Assembly (NCBI GenBank): GCA_964343805.1
Contig: CAYFLR010000008.1
Coordinates: 110,662-174,661, forward strand
DNA from: CAYFLR01 sp964343805
GTDB taxonomy: Bacteria; Bdellovibrionota_B; Oligoflexia; CAYFLR01
Reading direction: 5' to 3'
Length of the DNA stretch: 64,000 bases
Part shown: piece by piece, positions 20,401 to 28,882 of the stretch
Position numbering within the stretch: position 1 is the first letter of the stretch
How the letters are laid out: each line of letters starts with the position of its first letter
Notes under the pieces: model-generated
Told to the model about the DNA's origin: nothing
Database searches by the model: none
The model's input: only the letters and a program-made list of their open reading frames with translations
Made by a program: the position numbers and the translations under genes

Positions 20401-22344
20401 TATGGGGGCTCTATCCACATTGGTCACGGTGATTGAAAAAACCTGACTATCTTGCAAACTTCCTGCACTACCAACAATCTTAAATTCATAAGTACCACTT
20501 TGATTGTAAGAAGGGGTCCATTGCATGATTCCAGATGATTCATTAAAGTTGGTACCCGCAAGGGCAGAACAGGCATTGGTTGATGAAACTGTGTTATCGA
20601 TGGAAGAGTCATAAAAACAGCTATAAGAGATGGTGTCTCCATCAGCATCCACATCTCCCCCATTCGCATCACCCGCGTCTATGGGTTGAATCGGACTATT
20701 TTCTGCAACAATTTGGTCATTGATCGTATTCAAATCGGGGGGGAGGTCCACATTATTCACCACTATATTAAAGAGCTCCTCATGACGGAGGTCTCCTTCG
20801 CTCCCGACTATTTTGAATTCATAACTCCCGCTTTGGGCATAGGAAGGAGTCCAATTTATAACTCCAGTGTCACTTGTGAAAGTGAGTCCTGTTAATGAGT
20901 CACAGGAGTTTTCATTTGTCACATTTTGATCGAGGGAAATGTCATAAAAACAGCTCCAGGTGATGGTATCCCCATCCGCATCTACATCTCCACCATTCAC
21001 ATCAGATGCATTTATTTGGCTGATAGAGGAATTTTCATCAACAGTTTGATGGGCAATTTCCTGGATGATGGGAGCTTGATCTATGACTTCCTCTACGATC
21101 GGTTCTGGATCCACAGTATTTTCTGTTTCTGTAAAGGAGATGCACCTATTGGTAAAAGGATCTAAGACAGTGGGAGACTGACACTCTTTTATTTTTTCAC
21201 AAATTCCAGCGACTAAAATCCGAGGGGCTTCACAGGTAACCGCACTTCTTGTGACGGTCTCAACCGTCACTAGTTTTTCTAAGGAAGCAGACAGCCTATC
21301 AATATAAGTTGCCACCTCTTTTGTTAGATCTAAGGCTTGTCTCAATTCCTCTTGTGATTCGGGTGTTACCACTTTGGAGATAACTTCTTTAAGCTGTTCA
21401 CTTGCTTTGGCTGCCTCTTCCACCAAAACTGCGGCTTGTTTTGCCACATTGAGACTTAATTCTTGATTGATTTTTTCCACTAATTCGCTGGTCACCTCTG
21501 CCGAATTACTCTCTTTAATGGCTTCTTCTTTTAGATCTTTCTCGGCGGTAGCTACTAAATTAAAGACTTTGGACTGAACCGTTTTATCACTGGCAATTTT
21601 GTTTTTAATAAGAGATTGCACCGTTTGTACTACCTCAGCTACTTTATTTTCACTAAACACATCCTCTTTTAAACTGCCTGAAATCTCTGATTCCACATCC
21701 TGTATCTCTTCAACAATATTATGAAAGTTTGAAATACCTTGAGAAGTGACCTTAGGAACCCCCCCTTGACTGATCAACTCGTAAGCAATGGTGGAACTGG
21801 CATTCACGGGAATACTTGCATTTGATTTTGTTAAATCGCCGACACTCGAAAGCAGTGGGGATGCCGAATGACTCTCTCCTTCATAGATCCATACTGCAAC
21901 GATGGGTTGAGACTCATTAGGTTTTACATCCAGGTATAATTTTAACTCACCATTGTTTATGTCTGATTTTGTAATTAAAATTTCTTCATTGCTGGATTGA
22001 ACCAACTGAGCTTTAGTTTCGCTGTTGCTATTCAAAGATTTTCTGAGAGGTATATTCTTTAGATCGGTTTTTTTAAGGGATAAATGGTCACTGGCCTTAT
22101 TTGGCAAAGCCACCATCTTAAGTTTAAAAGTCTGTTCATTATTTAAAACTTGATTGCTTGTTTGAAATAGATCTAGTTGAAGTTTAACTTGTTGTTTCGA
22201 AATGGAATTTGAAGGGGAAGCTGATTGTTGGATTTGACTTGTTTTGATGACCTGTTTACTTCTCGATTCTAATTCCAAACCTTTAGTGCAAGCAGCTGGT
22301 ATAGTAATTAATATCGTAAAGAAAAGTAAAATAAAGTGACGCAT
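17458..22344 (-). CDS. Giant lipoprotein: three Ig/cadherin-like repeats and 14 FG-GAP/VCBS repeats
   Basis: A 1628-residue lipoprotein (TIPAACTKG). Residues 30-370 are helical and Ser/Lys/Glu-rich. Three about 110-residue beta-domains follow, each with DVDGDSI-like calcium-site Asp residues and two conserved Cys (CFYD and SC/AC), resembling He_PIG/cadherin-like domains. From about 960 to the end I count 14 units of about 48 residues with the pattern GDGTFA-KVDY, GDFNADGI-DI and LLGNGSGGKG, i.e. FG-GAP/VCBS blades with EF-like Asp positions. Fourteen blades fit two seven-bladed propellers. It is likely a calcium-stabilised surface adhesin or binding protein. A weak promoter-like GGCGATAA (22395-22402) lies upstream. 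Confidence 0.9.
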   Translation of the reverse strand: MRHFILLFFTILITIPAACTKGLELESRSKQVIKTSQIQQSASPSNSISKQQVKLQLDLFQTSNQVLNNEQTFKLKMVALPNKASDHLSLKKTDLKNIPLRKSLNSNSETKAQLVQSSNEEILITKSDINNGELKLYLDVKPNESQPIVAVWIYEGESHSASPLLSSVGDLTKSNASIPVNASSTIAYELISQGGVPKVTSQGISNFHNIVEEIQDVESEISGSLKEDVFSENKVAEVVQTVQSLIKNKIASDKTVQSKVFNLVATAEKDLKEEAIKESNSAEVTSELVEKINQELSLNVAKQAAVLVEEAAKASEQLKEVISKVVTPESQEELRQALDLTKEVATYIDRLSASLEKLVTVETVTRSAVTCEAPRILVAGICEKIKECQSPTVLDPFTNRCISFTETENTVDPEPIVEEVIDQAPIIQEIAHQTVDENSSISQINASDVNGGDVDADGDTITWSCFYDISLDQNVTNENSCDSLTGLTFTSDTGVINWTPSYAQSGSYEFKIVGSEGDLRHEELFNIVVNNVDLPPDLNTINDQIVAENSPIQPIDAGDANGGDVDADGDTISYSCFYDSSIDNTVSSTNACSALAGTNFNESSGIMQWTPSYNQSGTYEFKIVGSAGSLQDSQVFSITVTNVDRAPILATIANQSVNDNSAITEIDAVDATGSDEDVDGDSITYSCFYDGTVDSTVNLDNSCDSLSGATFVSSTGVFNWTTPSSLNTVYEFRIIASEGDLEDDEIFTITITDTSSAIINSGKIKSSTNDFVDINFTEGVYSTSGGSGALQASDFNLTFSQNGGTATNATISSLSKTDGASLSGGETDIRVYLNITGQPDSQETISIKPALYSIYDLNGNVSQNSTTTGDLYLKRRGGDGTFATKVDYALDDGPEAIINADFNADGIQDLAIASSTNGNVSILLGNGSNGKGTGTFGTRTDYAVGTSPQDLTYGDFNADGILDIACLNSSSVSILLGNGSNGKGDGTFADKIDYSVDANARYLTKGDFNSDGILDLVTTAWADDRVNVLLGNGSGGKGDGTFATKVIYFCGDGPYGVKTGDFNEDGITDLITTNKNGDSFSILLGNGSAGKGNGTFAAKVDYATGDFPNGIVIGDFNADNIMDIAVSSWGTAKVNVFIGNGSNGKGNGTFAAKVEYSTGSAPFTISSGDFNGDGILDLVTADMGTDTASILLGNGSGGQGDGTFASKVSYSVGNDPEHITVGDFNGDNISDIILVNNDDNDISVLLGQGTSWQASATFHPKVEYSAGNSDIALGDFNADGIMDMVNVRNSTDLAYVLLGNGSDGKGDGTFASSVTYATAAGPQGVSVGDLNEDGILDLVAVNNTADSISIFIGNGSGGKGDGTFADKVDYASGDGGKRAEIGDFNSDGINDIAIANWSGSSVTVHLGNGSGGQGNGTFAAAVEYSTASVACCSNALVLGDYNHDNILDIAVANQGDKLSVHLGNGSGGQGDGTFPAIVGYTMGSDPNDIATADFNRDRIQDLVIANNGDNTVSVSIGNGSGGQGDGTFAGKVDYAVGAGPKGVTTADINGDGIIDIISTNYDDDTVSLLLGNGSGGKGDGTFATKVDFGVGNGPRDLIIYDFNADGILDIAVSHWFDSKIVILLGMGD

Positions 22345-22513
22345 TACTGCCCCTTTTTCATCAAAAAAATAATAACACTGTTTCCCTTTATCTTTTATCG
22401 CCTTAAATTGATAAAATAATTAGGGGTTTAGGGTAAAGTGTATTAAGTATCTAACTTTGTTTAAACTTTTGGAGATTATTATCAATAAGGTTTGATAGGC
22501 AAAATGAAACGTT

Positions 22514-23563
22514 TTATAGTATATGATAACCTTTCAGAAGACGATACATCACATCCACTGAGCGAAATAGGATTCCAATAAGAGGGATAATTACTAGCAT
22601 TCCCAGAACACCACCAAGATGACCACCTAAAATAATCCCTAAGATGACGACGAGTTCATGCAGATTGAGACTGTGTCCTACCGTTTTGGGATAAATAACC
22701 ATCACATCAACCAGGTGAGCTAAAACAAAGACTATGATGACAATCCAAGGGCTAGGACCTCCCACAATGATGGATACCAGTACTGCTAAAGAACCTGCTG
22801 TAATTGGCCCTACAAAGGGTATAGCATTTGCGATACCAGCAAAAACTCCCAGTATCAGATAATAGGGTAAACCGATGATAAACAGTAAAGTGGAGACCAT
22901 GATGGCATTTATACCTGAATCAAGTATTTGACCTCGCATAAAAGCACCGGTTTGATGATTAATATTATGGAGAATTTCAATTGAGAGTTCGAAATAACGA
23001 TTTGGCACAAATTGGAGGAGCCATCTTTTTAGCAGATGACCATCTTTTAAAATAAAAAAGGCCATTAAGGGTATGATGATTATATACGAGAGAGCGGTTT
23101 CTATACTTCCGGCAATTATTTTTGTAAGCTGTCCCACCCAAGTGTTACTCGATTCCACGGTATAGTGATAGGTCTTTTTTTCGATATCGTTCCAAGGAAT
23201 GGTTTCAGGAAAAGCAGTCTCGATTTTATTTTTGGTTTCATTATATTTTTCTATGTAGAAGCTGGTATATTTGTCTTTATTGGCTTTAATATCTTTAATT
23301 TCTTTAACAATGATGGGGGTGGTAACCCAGAAAAGTCCTACCATTAGAAGCGCCAAAGTACTGAATACCACGGCAATCCCCGTGATTCGATTGAATTTAC
23401 GACCTTCTAAACGAGAGACAATGGGTTCTAATAAAAATGCAAAAATAAAACCAATGGTCATGGGGATGATCAAGATTTTGAGGGTATATAAAACCGAAAT
23501 AGTGATCAGCGTGATAAGACTGATAAAAATCGCTTTAATCCAAAAATTATGCAGCCAGGGCAT
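22514..23563 (-). CDS. AI-2E (PerM/YdiK) family membrane protein
   Basis: A polytopic inner-membrane protein of 349 residues, the normal length for the AI-2E/PerM family. Paired N-terminal helices, a soluble stretch around 90-150 (EIKDIKANKDKYTS) and a cluster of C-terminal helices with GVFAGIANAIPFVGPITAG and the PKTVG segment match the family. Members have been linked to export of autoinducer-2 or to Na+/H+ antiport; the substrate cannot be read from sequence. GGAAGGAT precedes the start and overlaps the end of the upstream cNMP-binding gene, so the three genes from 24570 to 22514 form an operon. Confidence 0.88.
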   Translation of the reverse strand: MPWLHNFWIKAIFISLITLITISVLYTLKILIIPMTIGFIFAFLLEPIVSRLEGRKFNRITGIAVVFSTLALLMVGLFWVTTPIIVKEIKDIKANKDKYTSFYIEKYNETKNKIETAFPETIPWNDIEKKTYHYTVESSNTWVGQLTKIIAGSIETALSYIIIIPLMAFFILKDGHLLKRWLLQFVPNRYFELSIEILHNINHQTGAFMRGQILDSGINAIMVSTLLFIIGLPYYLILGVFAGIANAIPFVGPITAGSLAVLVSIIVGGPSPWIVIIVFVLAHLVDVMVIYPKTVGHSLNLHELVVILGIILGGHLGGVLGMLVIIPLIGILFRSVDVMYRLLKGYHIL

Positions 23564-23568
23564 GAGCG

Positions 23569-24102
23569 CTATCCTTCCGACTGTTGAAGGTTTAAGAGTT
23601 CGTGCTTGGTTTCACTTAACAATCGATTGGTGGTGTCCAGTCTTTTTCCTGCCATTTTCAGAATCTGTAAAAGTATTTTGGAGCCCAATTGAGGGTTTCG
23701 ATCAATAAAACCGAGGAGATCAGGTTGACAAAATCCTAAGAGGGTGGTGGGCTCAATCGCTTTGATAGTTGCGGATCTTAAAGCGTCACTAAAGAGAGCT
23801 ACATCGCCAAAATATTGTCCTGATTGGAGTTTAGCCACTAAGTCTTCTTCTTCTGTTCGAGGATTATGGACATAAATATTGACTCGACCAGAAAAGATAA
23901 TGTACATGCCAATACCGGGGTCACCAGCACTAAACACTAATTCATTTTTTTTATAGCTTCTTCGGTGGAGAATTTTGTGAATGGCTTTGAGATCTTTATT
24001 TGAAAAGTCGGTGAAAATACCCGTCAGTTTGAGAAGATCAAGCTCCTTACTCTCTAGGGTTTCCTTTGTCTTAAATAAATAACTCCAAATAGGATCAATC
24101 AT
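23569..24102 (-). CDS. Cyclic-nucleotide-binding-domain protein
   Basis: A 177-residue cytoplasmic protein consisting mainly of one CRP-type cNMP-binding domain: FSAGDPGIGMYIIFSGRVNI, then SGQYFGDVALFSDALRSATI, where GD-A..-R-A is the phosphate-binding cassette. No DNA-binding helix-turn-helix follows, only a helical tail. It therefore probably senses cAMP or another nucleotide and acts on a protein partner. It is placed between a single-domain receiver gene and the AI-2E family gene, with five bases to the latter. Confidence 0.88.
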   Translation of the reverse strand: MIDPIWSYLFKTKETLESKELDLLKLTGIFTDFSNKDLKAIHKILHRRSYKKNELVFSAGDPGIGMYIIFSGRVNIYVHNPRTEEEDLVAKLQSGQYFGDVALFSDALRSATIKAIEPTTLLGFCQPDLLGFIDRNPQLGSKILLQILKMAGKRLDTTNRLLSETKHELLNLQQSEG

Positions 24103-24162
24103 GAGTTATCCCTTGAGAAAATTAAATTTATTAACAAATGGGAATAAGGAGCTGAACCAGGT

Positions 24163-24570
24163 TTAGTACTCAGGCTCTTCAATGAGTCTTAGGTATTTTA
24201 ATTGTTCCTCAATTTTTGAACGATTAAAAGGTTTGAGTAGGTAGCTTTCACAATTTTCTTTAAAAGCTTTTTCAAAATTTTCTGAGTCATCGAGTCCGGT
24301 AATCATCAGTACTTTAGTTCCATGACCGAGTTGGATTCCCATAGCTGCCTCAGCTTGACGAATCTGCTCTAATGCTTGCAGTCCATCCATTTGTGGCATT
24401 TTAATATCCATGCAAACCAAATCATATGGCTTTTGCTTATTTAAAGAAGCTTCAAATTTTTCGAGGGCTTCAGCGCCATCATTGGCTTCTTCACACTCTC
24501 CATAATCTGAAAGAATTTTAATTAATAGTTTTCTGTTATCAGGATCATCATCTACAATTAAAATATACAT
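24163..24570 (-). CDS. Single-domain response regulator (CheY-like)
   Basis: A stand-alone receiver of 135 residues. D7/D8 form the acid pocket, D55 in VCMDIKMP is the phospho-acceptor, ITG carries the conserved hydroxyl and LLKP the Lys. The ATG at 24570 is preferred over 24576 because GGAG lies six bases before it. With no output domain it must act through protein contacts, perhaps with the downstream cNMP protein in the same operon. Confidence 0.9.
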   Translation of the reverse strand: MYILIVDDDPDNRKLLIKILSDYGECEEANDGAEALEKFEASLNKQKPYDLVCMDIKMPQMDGLQALEQIRQAEAAMGIQLGHGTKVLMITGLDDSENFEKAFKENCESYLLKPFNRSKIEEQLKYLRLIEEPEY

Positions 24571-24655
24571 AATCATCTCCAGGTTATTGTTACTCTCAAT
24601 ATTTTACACAAAATAGAAGCTAAACGGTAGTTTATATTTTAATAATCAGAAAAAA

Positions 24656-25471
24656 ATGATAGACAGTTCACCTATGATCATTGAACTTAAAGACAAAAGC
24701 CAAATTTATGATTTTTTATCAAAAAATCCCGATCTCCATATTTATAGTATTGGAGATTTAGACGATTTTTTTTGGCCTTATACAAAGTGGTATGGATTTA
24801 AGGTTGGGAATCATCTGAAAGCGATAGTTATGGTTTATAAAGGATTTTCTTTACCAACCCTTCTTGCCTTATGTGATAGCAATGAACTAAATTGGATGGA
24901 AAAACTGATTGCTGGTCTTAAACCAAGACTTCCGAAAAACTTTTATTGCCACCTCACCCCTGGATTGATTCATTTGTTTAATGAGTCTTATCAAATAGAA
25001 TCTCATGGTTCTCATTTTAAAATGGGATTTAAAAAGCATCAGAAATTTGCAACCTCTGTTTCTAAACATAAAGATCAGGTGATAAATTTAACTAAAGAAA
25101 AATTACCTGCAATTAAAGATCTTTTTAATACCAGTTATCCGGATAATTGGTTTGATGAGAGAATGCTTAAAACCGGTAAATATTTTGGAATTTTAAAGGG
25201 GGAAAAGGTTTTGTGTGTGGCTGGAGTGCATGTTTATTCGGAAGTTTATAGGATGGCATGTTTGGGAAATGTAGTAACTGATAAAAAATATTTAAAAAAT
25301 GGTTATGGTAAGTCTTGTGTCATAAAACTATTGAACACCCTTCTAAACGAAGTGGATTTAATTGGTCTCAATGTTGACCAGACTAATAAACCCGCTTTTC
25401 ATCTCTATTCTAATTTAGGATTTGAAGTTATTGCTCCTTATGAAGAGTACTTAATGACAACCTTATCGTGA
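24656..25471 (+). CDS. GNAT-family N-acetyltransferase
   Basis: A 271-residue protein with the GNAT fold in its C-terminal half. MACLGNVVTD is the beta4 strand, KKYLKNGYGKSC (about 211-221) is the acetyl-CoA pyrophosphate loop and NKPAFHLYSNLGFEVI is the final family signature. The N-terminal half is unlike common GNATs and resembles FR47/GCN5-related two-domain enzymes. The acceptor substrate is unknown. An exact copy of the dispersed 18-bp word lies within the loop codons (25299-25316). Confidence 0.85.
   Translation: MIDSSPMIIELKDKSQIYDFLSKNPDLHIYSIGDLDDFFWPYTKWYGFKVGNHLKAIVMVYKGFSLPTLLALCDSNELNWMEKLIAGLKPRLPKNFYCHLTPGLIHLFNESYQIESHGSHFKMGFKKHQKFATSVSKHKDQVINLTKEKLPAIKDLFNTSYPDNWFDERMLKTGKYFGILKGEKVLCVAGVHVYSEVYRMACLGNVVTDKKYLKNGYGKSCVIKLLNTLLNEVDLIGLNVDQTNKPAFHLYSNLGFEVIAPYEEYLMTTLS
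25299..25316 (+). repeat. Dispersed 18-bp word, copy inside the GNAT gene
   Basis: ATGGTTATGGTAAGTCTT, identical to the copies at 26977 and 49961. Here it encodes part of the acetyl-CoA loop (NGYGKS), so this copy could be coincidental. Confidence 0.5.
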
Positions 25472-25481
25472 GATTTTAATC

Positions 25482-25685
25482 ATGGATAAATATAAAATTG
25501 GAAAACCCATGAGGTTTTTTTTCTTGATCGCTGGCACAATCATCTGGTCTGGAATTGGATTGACAGGTTTTAAAGTCGTCCACCCGCTGCTTTATATTCC
25601 GGCCGTCTTTTTTGCCTTTGCCGTTATTACTGGAATCTGTCCTGGTTTGATCGTTTCCAATTTAATTTTTAGTAAAAAAGAATAA
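25482..25685 (+). CDS. Small DUF2892-like membrane protein
   Basis: A 67-residue protein with two hydrophobic helices (FFFLIAGTIIWSGIGLTGF and LLYIPAVFFAFAVITGIC) separated by a short loop, ending in the GICPGL segment typical of DUF2892/YgaP-type inner-membrane domains. It starts ten bases after the acetyltransferase stop, so both are probably cotranscribed. Function is unknown. Confidence 0.75.
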   Translation: MDKYKIGKPMRFFFLIAGTIIWSGIGLTGFKVVHPLLYIPAVFFAFAVITGICPGLIVSNLIFSKKE

Positions 25686-25690
25686 AAAAC

Positions 25691-26962
25691 TTATTTTTTT
25701 AGCTCTTTTAACCACTCCACCTTAGGTGCAAAATAAAACAGCTTTCCTTTATGTCTCATTACTCCTGCCGATTGTCCTGCTTTTTTACCGCTCCCAAAGT
25801 AAAGATCTACTCTACCAGGTCCGCGAATCGCTCCTCCTGTGTCTTGCCCAATGACTAGTCGCGGTTCAGAAATCCAGTTCTTAGGTGGTATTTCAACCTT
25901 GTTTTCAAAATCTGGCACCTCAACTTCTAAATACCCAATTGTTCCAAAAGGCATCAGGTTTTTATCAGTGGCGATGGTTCGATGATCCACGACCTCAGTT
26001 CCCAGATAGGTCAAAGGTTTACCTTCCAAGGGTTTAAAAAATACATAACTGGGATTTTTATTAAATAGTTCTTGCATTTTAGCTAAGGAAATAGTTGCTA
26101 AATGGGCACGAATGCTCTGTAGACTCATTTTTTCTAGGGGAATAATGTCTAATAAAAATTTACCTATGGCCACATAGGGATGACCATTTTGCGCGGCATA
26201 ACCTAAACGAACATAATTGCCATCTTCTAAAAGCACCGAACCGGAGCCTTGAATTTGGGTAAAAAAGGCATCCACCGGATCCATATAAACCAACTCAAGA
26301 TTTTTACCGCCGAGTTTTCCATCCTGATCAATCTCTTTTCGATCAAAATAGGGAACCACCTTTCCGGCGCCTTTACCTTCCTCACCCTTTATATAGCGAC
26401 CTCTTAAGATATATTTTTTTAACTTTTTTTCTGCTGGTAAGCTTTTAAAAATAGAATAATCGGGAAATTTTTCCTGATAATTCCCTATATTAATATTTAC
26501 CAAATCATTGGGTATTTGATAAAGCGGCTGACTAAATTCTATGGTGGGAGCAAGGCTCCCTTCCACCACCGGCTCAAAATAGCCGGTAATAAAAACTTCT
26601 CCCCATTTGCTGTATCCATAGACTTCATACACGTCAAAGTTTTGAATTAAAAAGTTAAAAAGATGATCTCTATCTGTTTGCAATTTCCATTCTTCAATTA
26701 AAGCCTGCAAAGAGAGTAGGTAGTCGTCTTTAGTGATAGATCTTTGTCCAAATTGCATGGTTTCAAATCGATTGTTGTTAGCAAGAAATTCAATATTATC
26801 TTTGATGCCCTCAATAAAGGGCTCCATCGCAAGTTTATCTTTAATTTCCAGTTTATTTTTATAGAGACGCAGGGCCTCTTCCTTATGTTCGATGGTGGAA
26901 CGAACACAGTTTGCCAAAAGGAGCAAACTCATTAAAAGGATTAAGTGAAAATAGTTATTCAT
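25691..26962 (-). CDS. mltA: Membrane-bound lytic murein transglycosylase A
   Basis: A lipoprotein (LLLANCVRS) that cleaves the MurNAc-GlcNAc bond to give 1,6-anhydro ends during wall turnover. The MltA domain shows ITGYFEPVVEGS, the central QGSGSVLLEDG and RLGYAAQNGHPY motifs, and the C-terminal 3D domain contains VVDHRTIATDKNLMPFGT and GQDTGGAIRGPGRVDLYFG with the catalytic Asp. The length of 423 residues is normal. Its 3' end is five bases from the convergent DUF2892 gene, and a dispersed 18-bp word lies just upstream of its start. Confidence 0.95.
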   Translation of the reverse strand: MNNYFHLILLMSLLLLANCVRSTIEHKEEALRLYKNKLEIKDKLAMEPFIEGIKDNIEFLANNNRFETMQFGQRSITKDDYLLSLQALIEEWKLQTDRDHLFNFLIQNFDVYEVYGYSKWGEVFITGYFEPVVEGSLAPTIEFSQPLYQIPNDLVNINIGNYQEKFPDYSIFKSLPAEKKLKKYILRGRYIKGEEGKGAGKVVPYFDRKEIDQDGKLGGKNLELVYMDPVDAFFTQIQGSGSVLLEDGNYVRLGYAAQNGHPYVAIGKFLLDIIPLEKMSLQSIRAHLATISLAKMQELFNKNPSYVFFKPLEGKPLTYLGTEVVDHRTIATDKNLMPFGTIGYLEVEVPDFENKVEIPPKNWISEPRLVIGQDTGGAIRGPGRVDLYFGSGKKAGQSAGVMRHKGKLFYFAPKVEWLKELKK

Positions 26963-26976
26963 AATAAATCTCTCTA

Positions 26977-26994
26977 ATGGTTATGGTAAGTCTT
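26977..26994 (+). repeat. Dispersed 18-bp word, intergenic copy
   Basis: ATGGTTATGGTAAGTCTT, 14 bases upstream of the mltA start, in the region between mltA and the divergent MBL-fold gene. Confidence 0.6.
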
Positions 26995-27107
26995 ATTACT
27001 CATCACTTCTATTAGGACATAAAAACCTTCTCTATTCAAATAAGAGTTTTCTATGATAAATTAGAATTTGAACATCAACCCATTATTCATAAAAGGTCAG
27101 AGTCCTA

Positions 27108-28118
27108 ATGAAAAGTTTGCTCACTAAATGGCGTGATAAATCTTATGTTAATACTCTCATATATGAAAATAAACTTTCTAAAACACCTTACGAGCAACCT
27201 CTTCACTCTCCAAACCCTACTCTATGGTCTTCAGATCAAATCACTTTTTGCTGGCTAGGGCATGCCACCGTCTTAATCAACTTTTACGGAATTGTATTTA
27301 TTACAGATCCGGTTCTTTTTAATCGCATAGCTCCTCCCGTGATAGGACAAAAGTTATTAGGAATTCGTCGAATAACCAAATTACCCCTTACCCACACAGC
27401 CTTTCCACCCATTGACTTTGTTTTGATTTCTCATGCTCATTACGACCACCTTGATATGGCATCACTGAATAGCTCAATTTTCAAAGATCATCCCCCTTTA
27501 ATTATTTCCCCTGCCCAAACTAAACAGATGTATGCGCCCCATCATAAAGTATTTGAGCTCTCAACCGGGCACAATGCAATTTTCCAATCACCGCTATTTC
27601 CTGAATTAAAAATAAAAGCCTTTGATGTGGAGCATTATGGTTTTGTTCCCCACGGAAATAGAGCCATAAATAGTGGTGCTAATGGCTATCTCATCTCTCT
27701 TAAAAATAAAAATATCGCCTTTTTTGGTGACACCTCCTATGCTAAAAACCGTGATAAAGAAGGAAAAAAATTATCCCAACCTCAAAAGGTAAACTGGCAT
27801 GATCAAGTAAGAGAGCATCTTCCCTCCACTACTGCTCTTGATCTAGGAATCTTACCCATTGGAGATTATCTCTATGCCGCCAATCACATAAGTCCGCAAG
27901 AGGCGGTTCATATAGCAAATGAGACGGGTTGTAAAAAGATGCTTCCTATTCACTACGATACTTTTATTTTAAGTTCTCCATCCTCTTATCAGACATCTCC
28001 ACTCAATTATCTGCAGCAGGTGATAAAGGAGCAAAATTTTAAAGAGCAGGTGACCTTTCAAGATGAAAACCAAACGCGCGGCTTCCCCGCATGTGGCCGA
28101 ACTTGTATCTTAGACTAG
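27108..28118 (+). CDS. MBL-fold metal-dependent hydrolase (NAPE-PLD/UlaG-like)
   Basis: A metallo-beta-lactamase-fold hydrolase of 336 residues. The motifs are FCWLGHATVLINF, FITDPVLFNR, ISHAHYDHLD (HxHxDH), the later metal ligands in VEHYGFVPHGNRA and AFFGDTSYA, and MLPIHYDTF. This order, with an N-terminal extension and the W-LGHAT start, is typical of the N-acyl-phosphatidylethanolamine phospholipase D/UlaG-like branch. There is no signal peptide, so it is likely cytoplasmic. The next gene starts 12 bases after its stop. Confidence 0.9.
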   Translation: MKSLLTKWRDKSYVNTLIYENKLSKTPYEQPLHSPNPTLWSSDQITFCWLGHATVLINFYGIVFITDPVLFNRIAPPVIGQKLLGIRRITKLPLTHTAFPPIDFVLISHAHYDHLDMASLNSSIFKDHPPLIISPAQTKQMYAPHHKVFELSTGHNAIFQSPLFPELKIKAFDVEHYGFVPHGNRAINSGANGYLISLKNKNIAFFGDTSYAKNRDKEGKKLSQPQKVNWHDQVREHLPSTTALDLGILPIGDYLYAANHISPQEAVHIANETGCKKMLPIHYDTFILSSPSSYQTSPLNYLQQVIKEQNFKEQVTFQDENQTRGFPACGRTCILD

Positions 28119-28130
28119 AAGGAATAATTT

Positions 28131-28877
28131 ATGCGAACATTTTTTAAACTTTTGATTCTCGGTGCCATCTGTTCTTCTCCCATCAAAGCTTCCTATTATC
28201 AAGCATCCCAAGTCCTAGGTAAGCCATGCGACATTGAGTATCTAAGGAAAACTTTTGCCACTAAAAAAGCAAAAAAAATTGAAGGAGCGCAAATCCAATT
28301 GCCGAGCCTAATGTTTAAGTTTTTTACCAAAGAAAAAGATGCCTGGGCCATCTCGGAAGATCGCTTTTTAAGTCCTCCCTCTCATCGTCCGAGTAAGGTT
28401 TTTCTTTCTACCTTTCATTCAGGTAGTCACAATATTACTTGCCGAGATCAGCAAAAGTGTTTTGAATACTTTTGGATTGGTTTTGACATTAGATACGTGG
28501 CTTGTCTCGATGGGAAAGTTCAATTCTTCTCTTTTCGAGATGACAGTGATGGAAACTTACTCACCCGCTTCATGAATAACAAATATGGTCTTCCCCTCAA
28601 AAGACTCTCTGTTCAAGATCAAGGGATTAAACTTTTTAAAAACCAAAGAGTAAAAAAAATTACCCATGATAGATACTCTTATCGACAAAAAGATAAGATA
28701 GCCGTGGTTATAGGATCTCATTCAGGAAGTGAATTAGTGTTAGATGATAAACAAAAACCTCGCAAAATAAATCATTGGAATGGCTACCATATCATGTATT
28801 CAACTGAGAAGTGGATAAACTATTTAATTGAGGAATTAAAAGCTCGAAAGAAGAGCCCCCTGCCGATGCAAAGATAA
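28131..28877 (+). CDS. Secreted hypothetical protein
   Basis: A 248-residue protein with a cleavable signal peptide (LLILGAICSSPIKAS). The mature part has four Cys residues (KPCDIEY, ITCRDQQKCF, VACLDGK) that could form two disulfides and otherwise mixed beta sequence. No family is recognised. It has a GAAGGA site and follows the MBL-fold gene closely, so it is probably cotranscribed. It is convergent with phosphofructokinase. Confidence 0.6.
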   Translation: MRTFFKLLILGAICSSPIKASYYQASQVLGKPCDIEYLRKTFATKKAKKIEGAQIQLPSLMFKFFTKEKDAWAISEDRFLSPPSHRPSKVFLSTFHSGSHNITCRDQQKCFEYFWIGFDIRYVACLDGKVQFFSFRDDSDGNLLTRFMNNKYGLPLKRLSVQDQGIKLFKNQRVKKITHDRYSYRQKDKIAVVIGSHSGSELVLDDKQKPRKINHWNGYHIMYSTEKWINYLIEELKARKKSPLPMQR

Positions 28878-28882
28878 ACAAG

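Noticed and set aside
22395..22422. GGCGATAA box upstream of the giant FG-GAP lipoprotein as a further sigma-28-type promoter
   Set aside because: The -10 has a mismatch and the -35 is TAAT with a 16-base spacer. It is too weak to count with the others.
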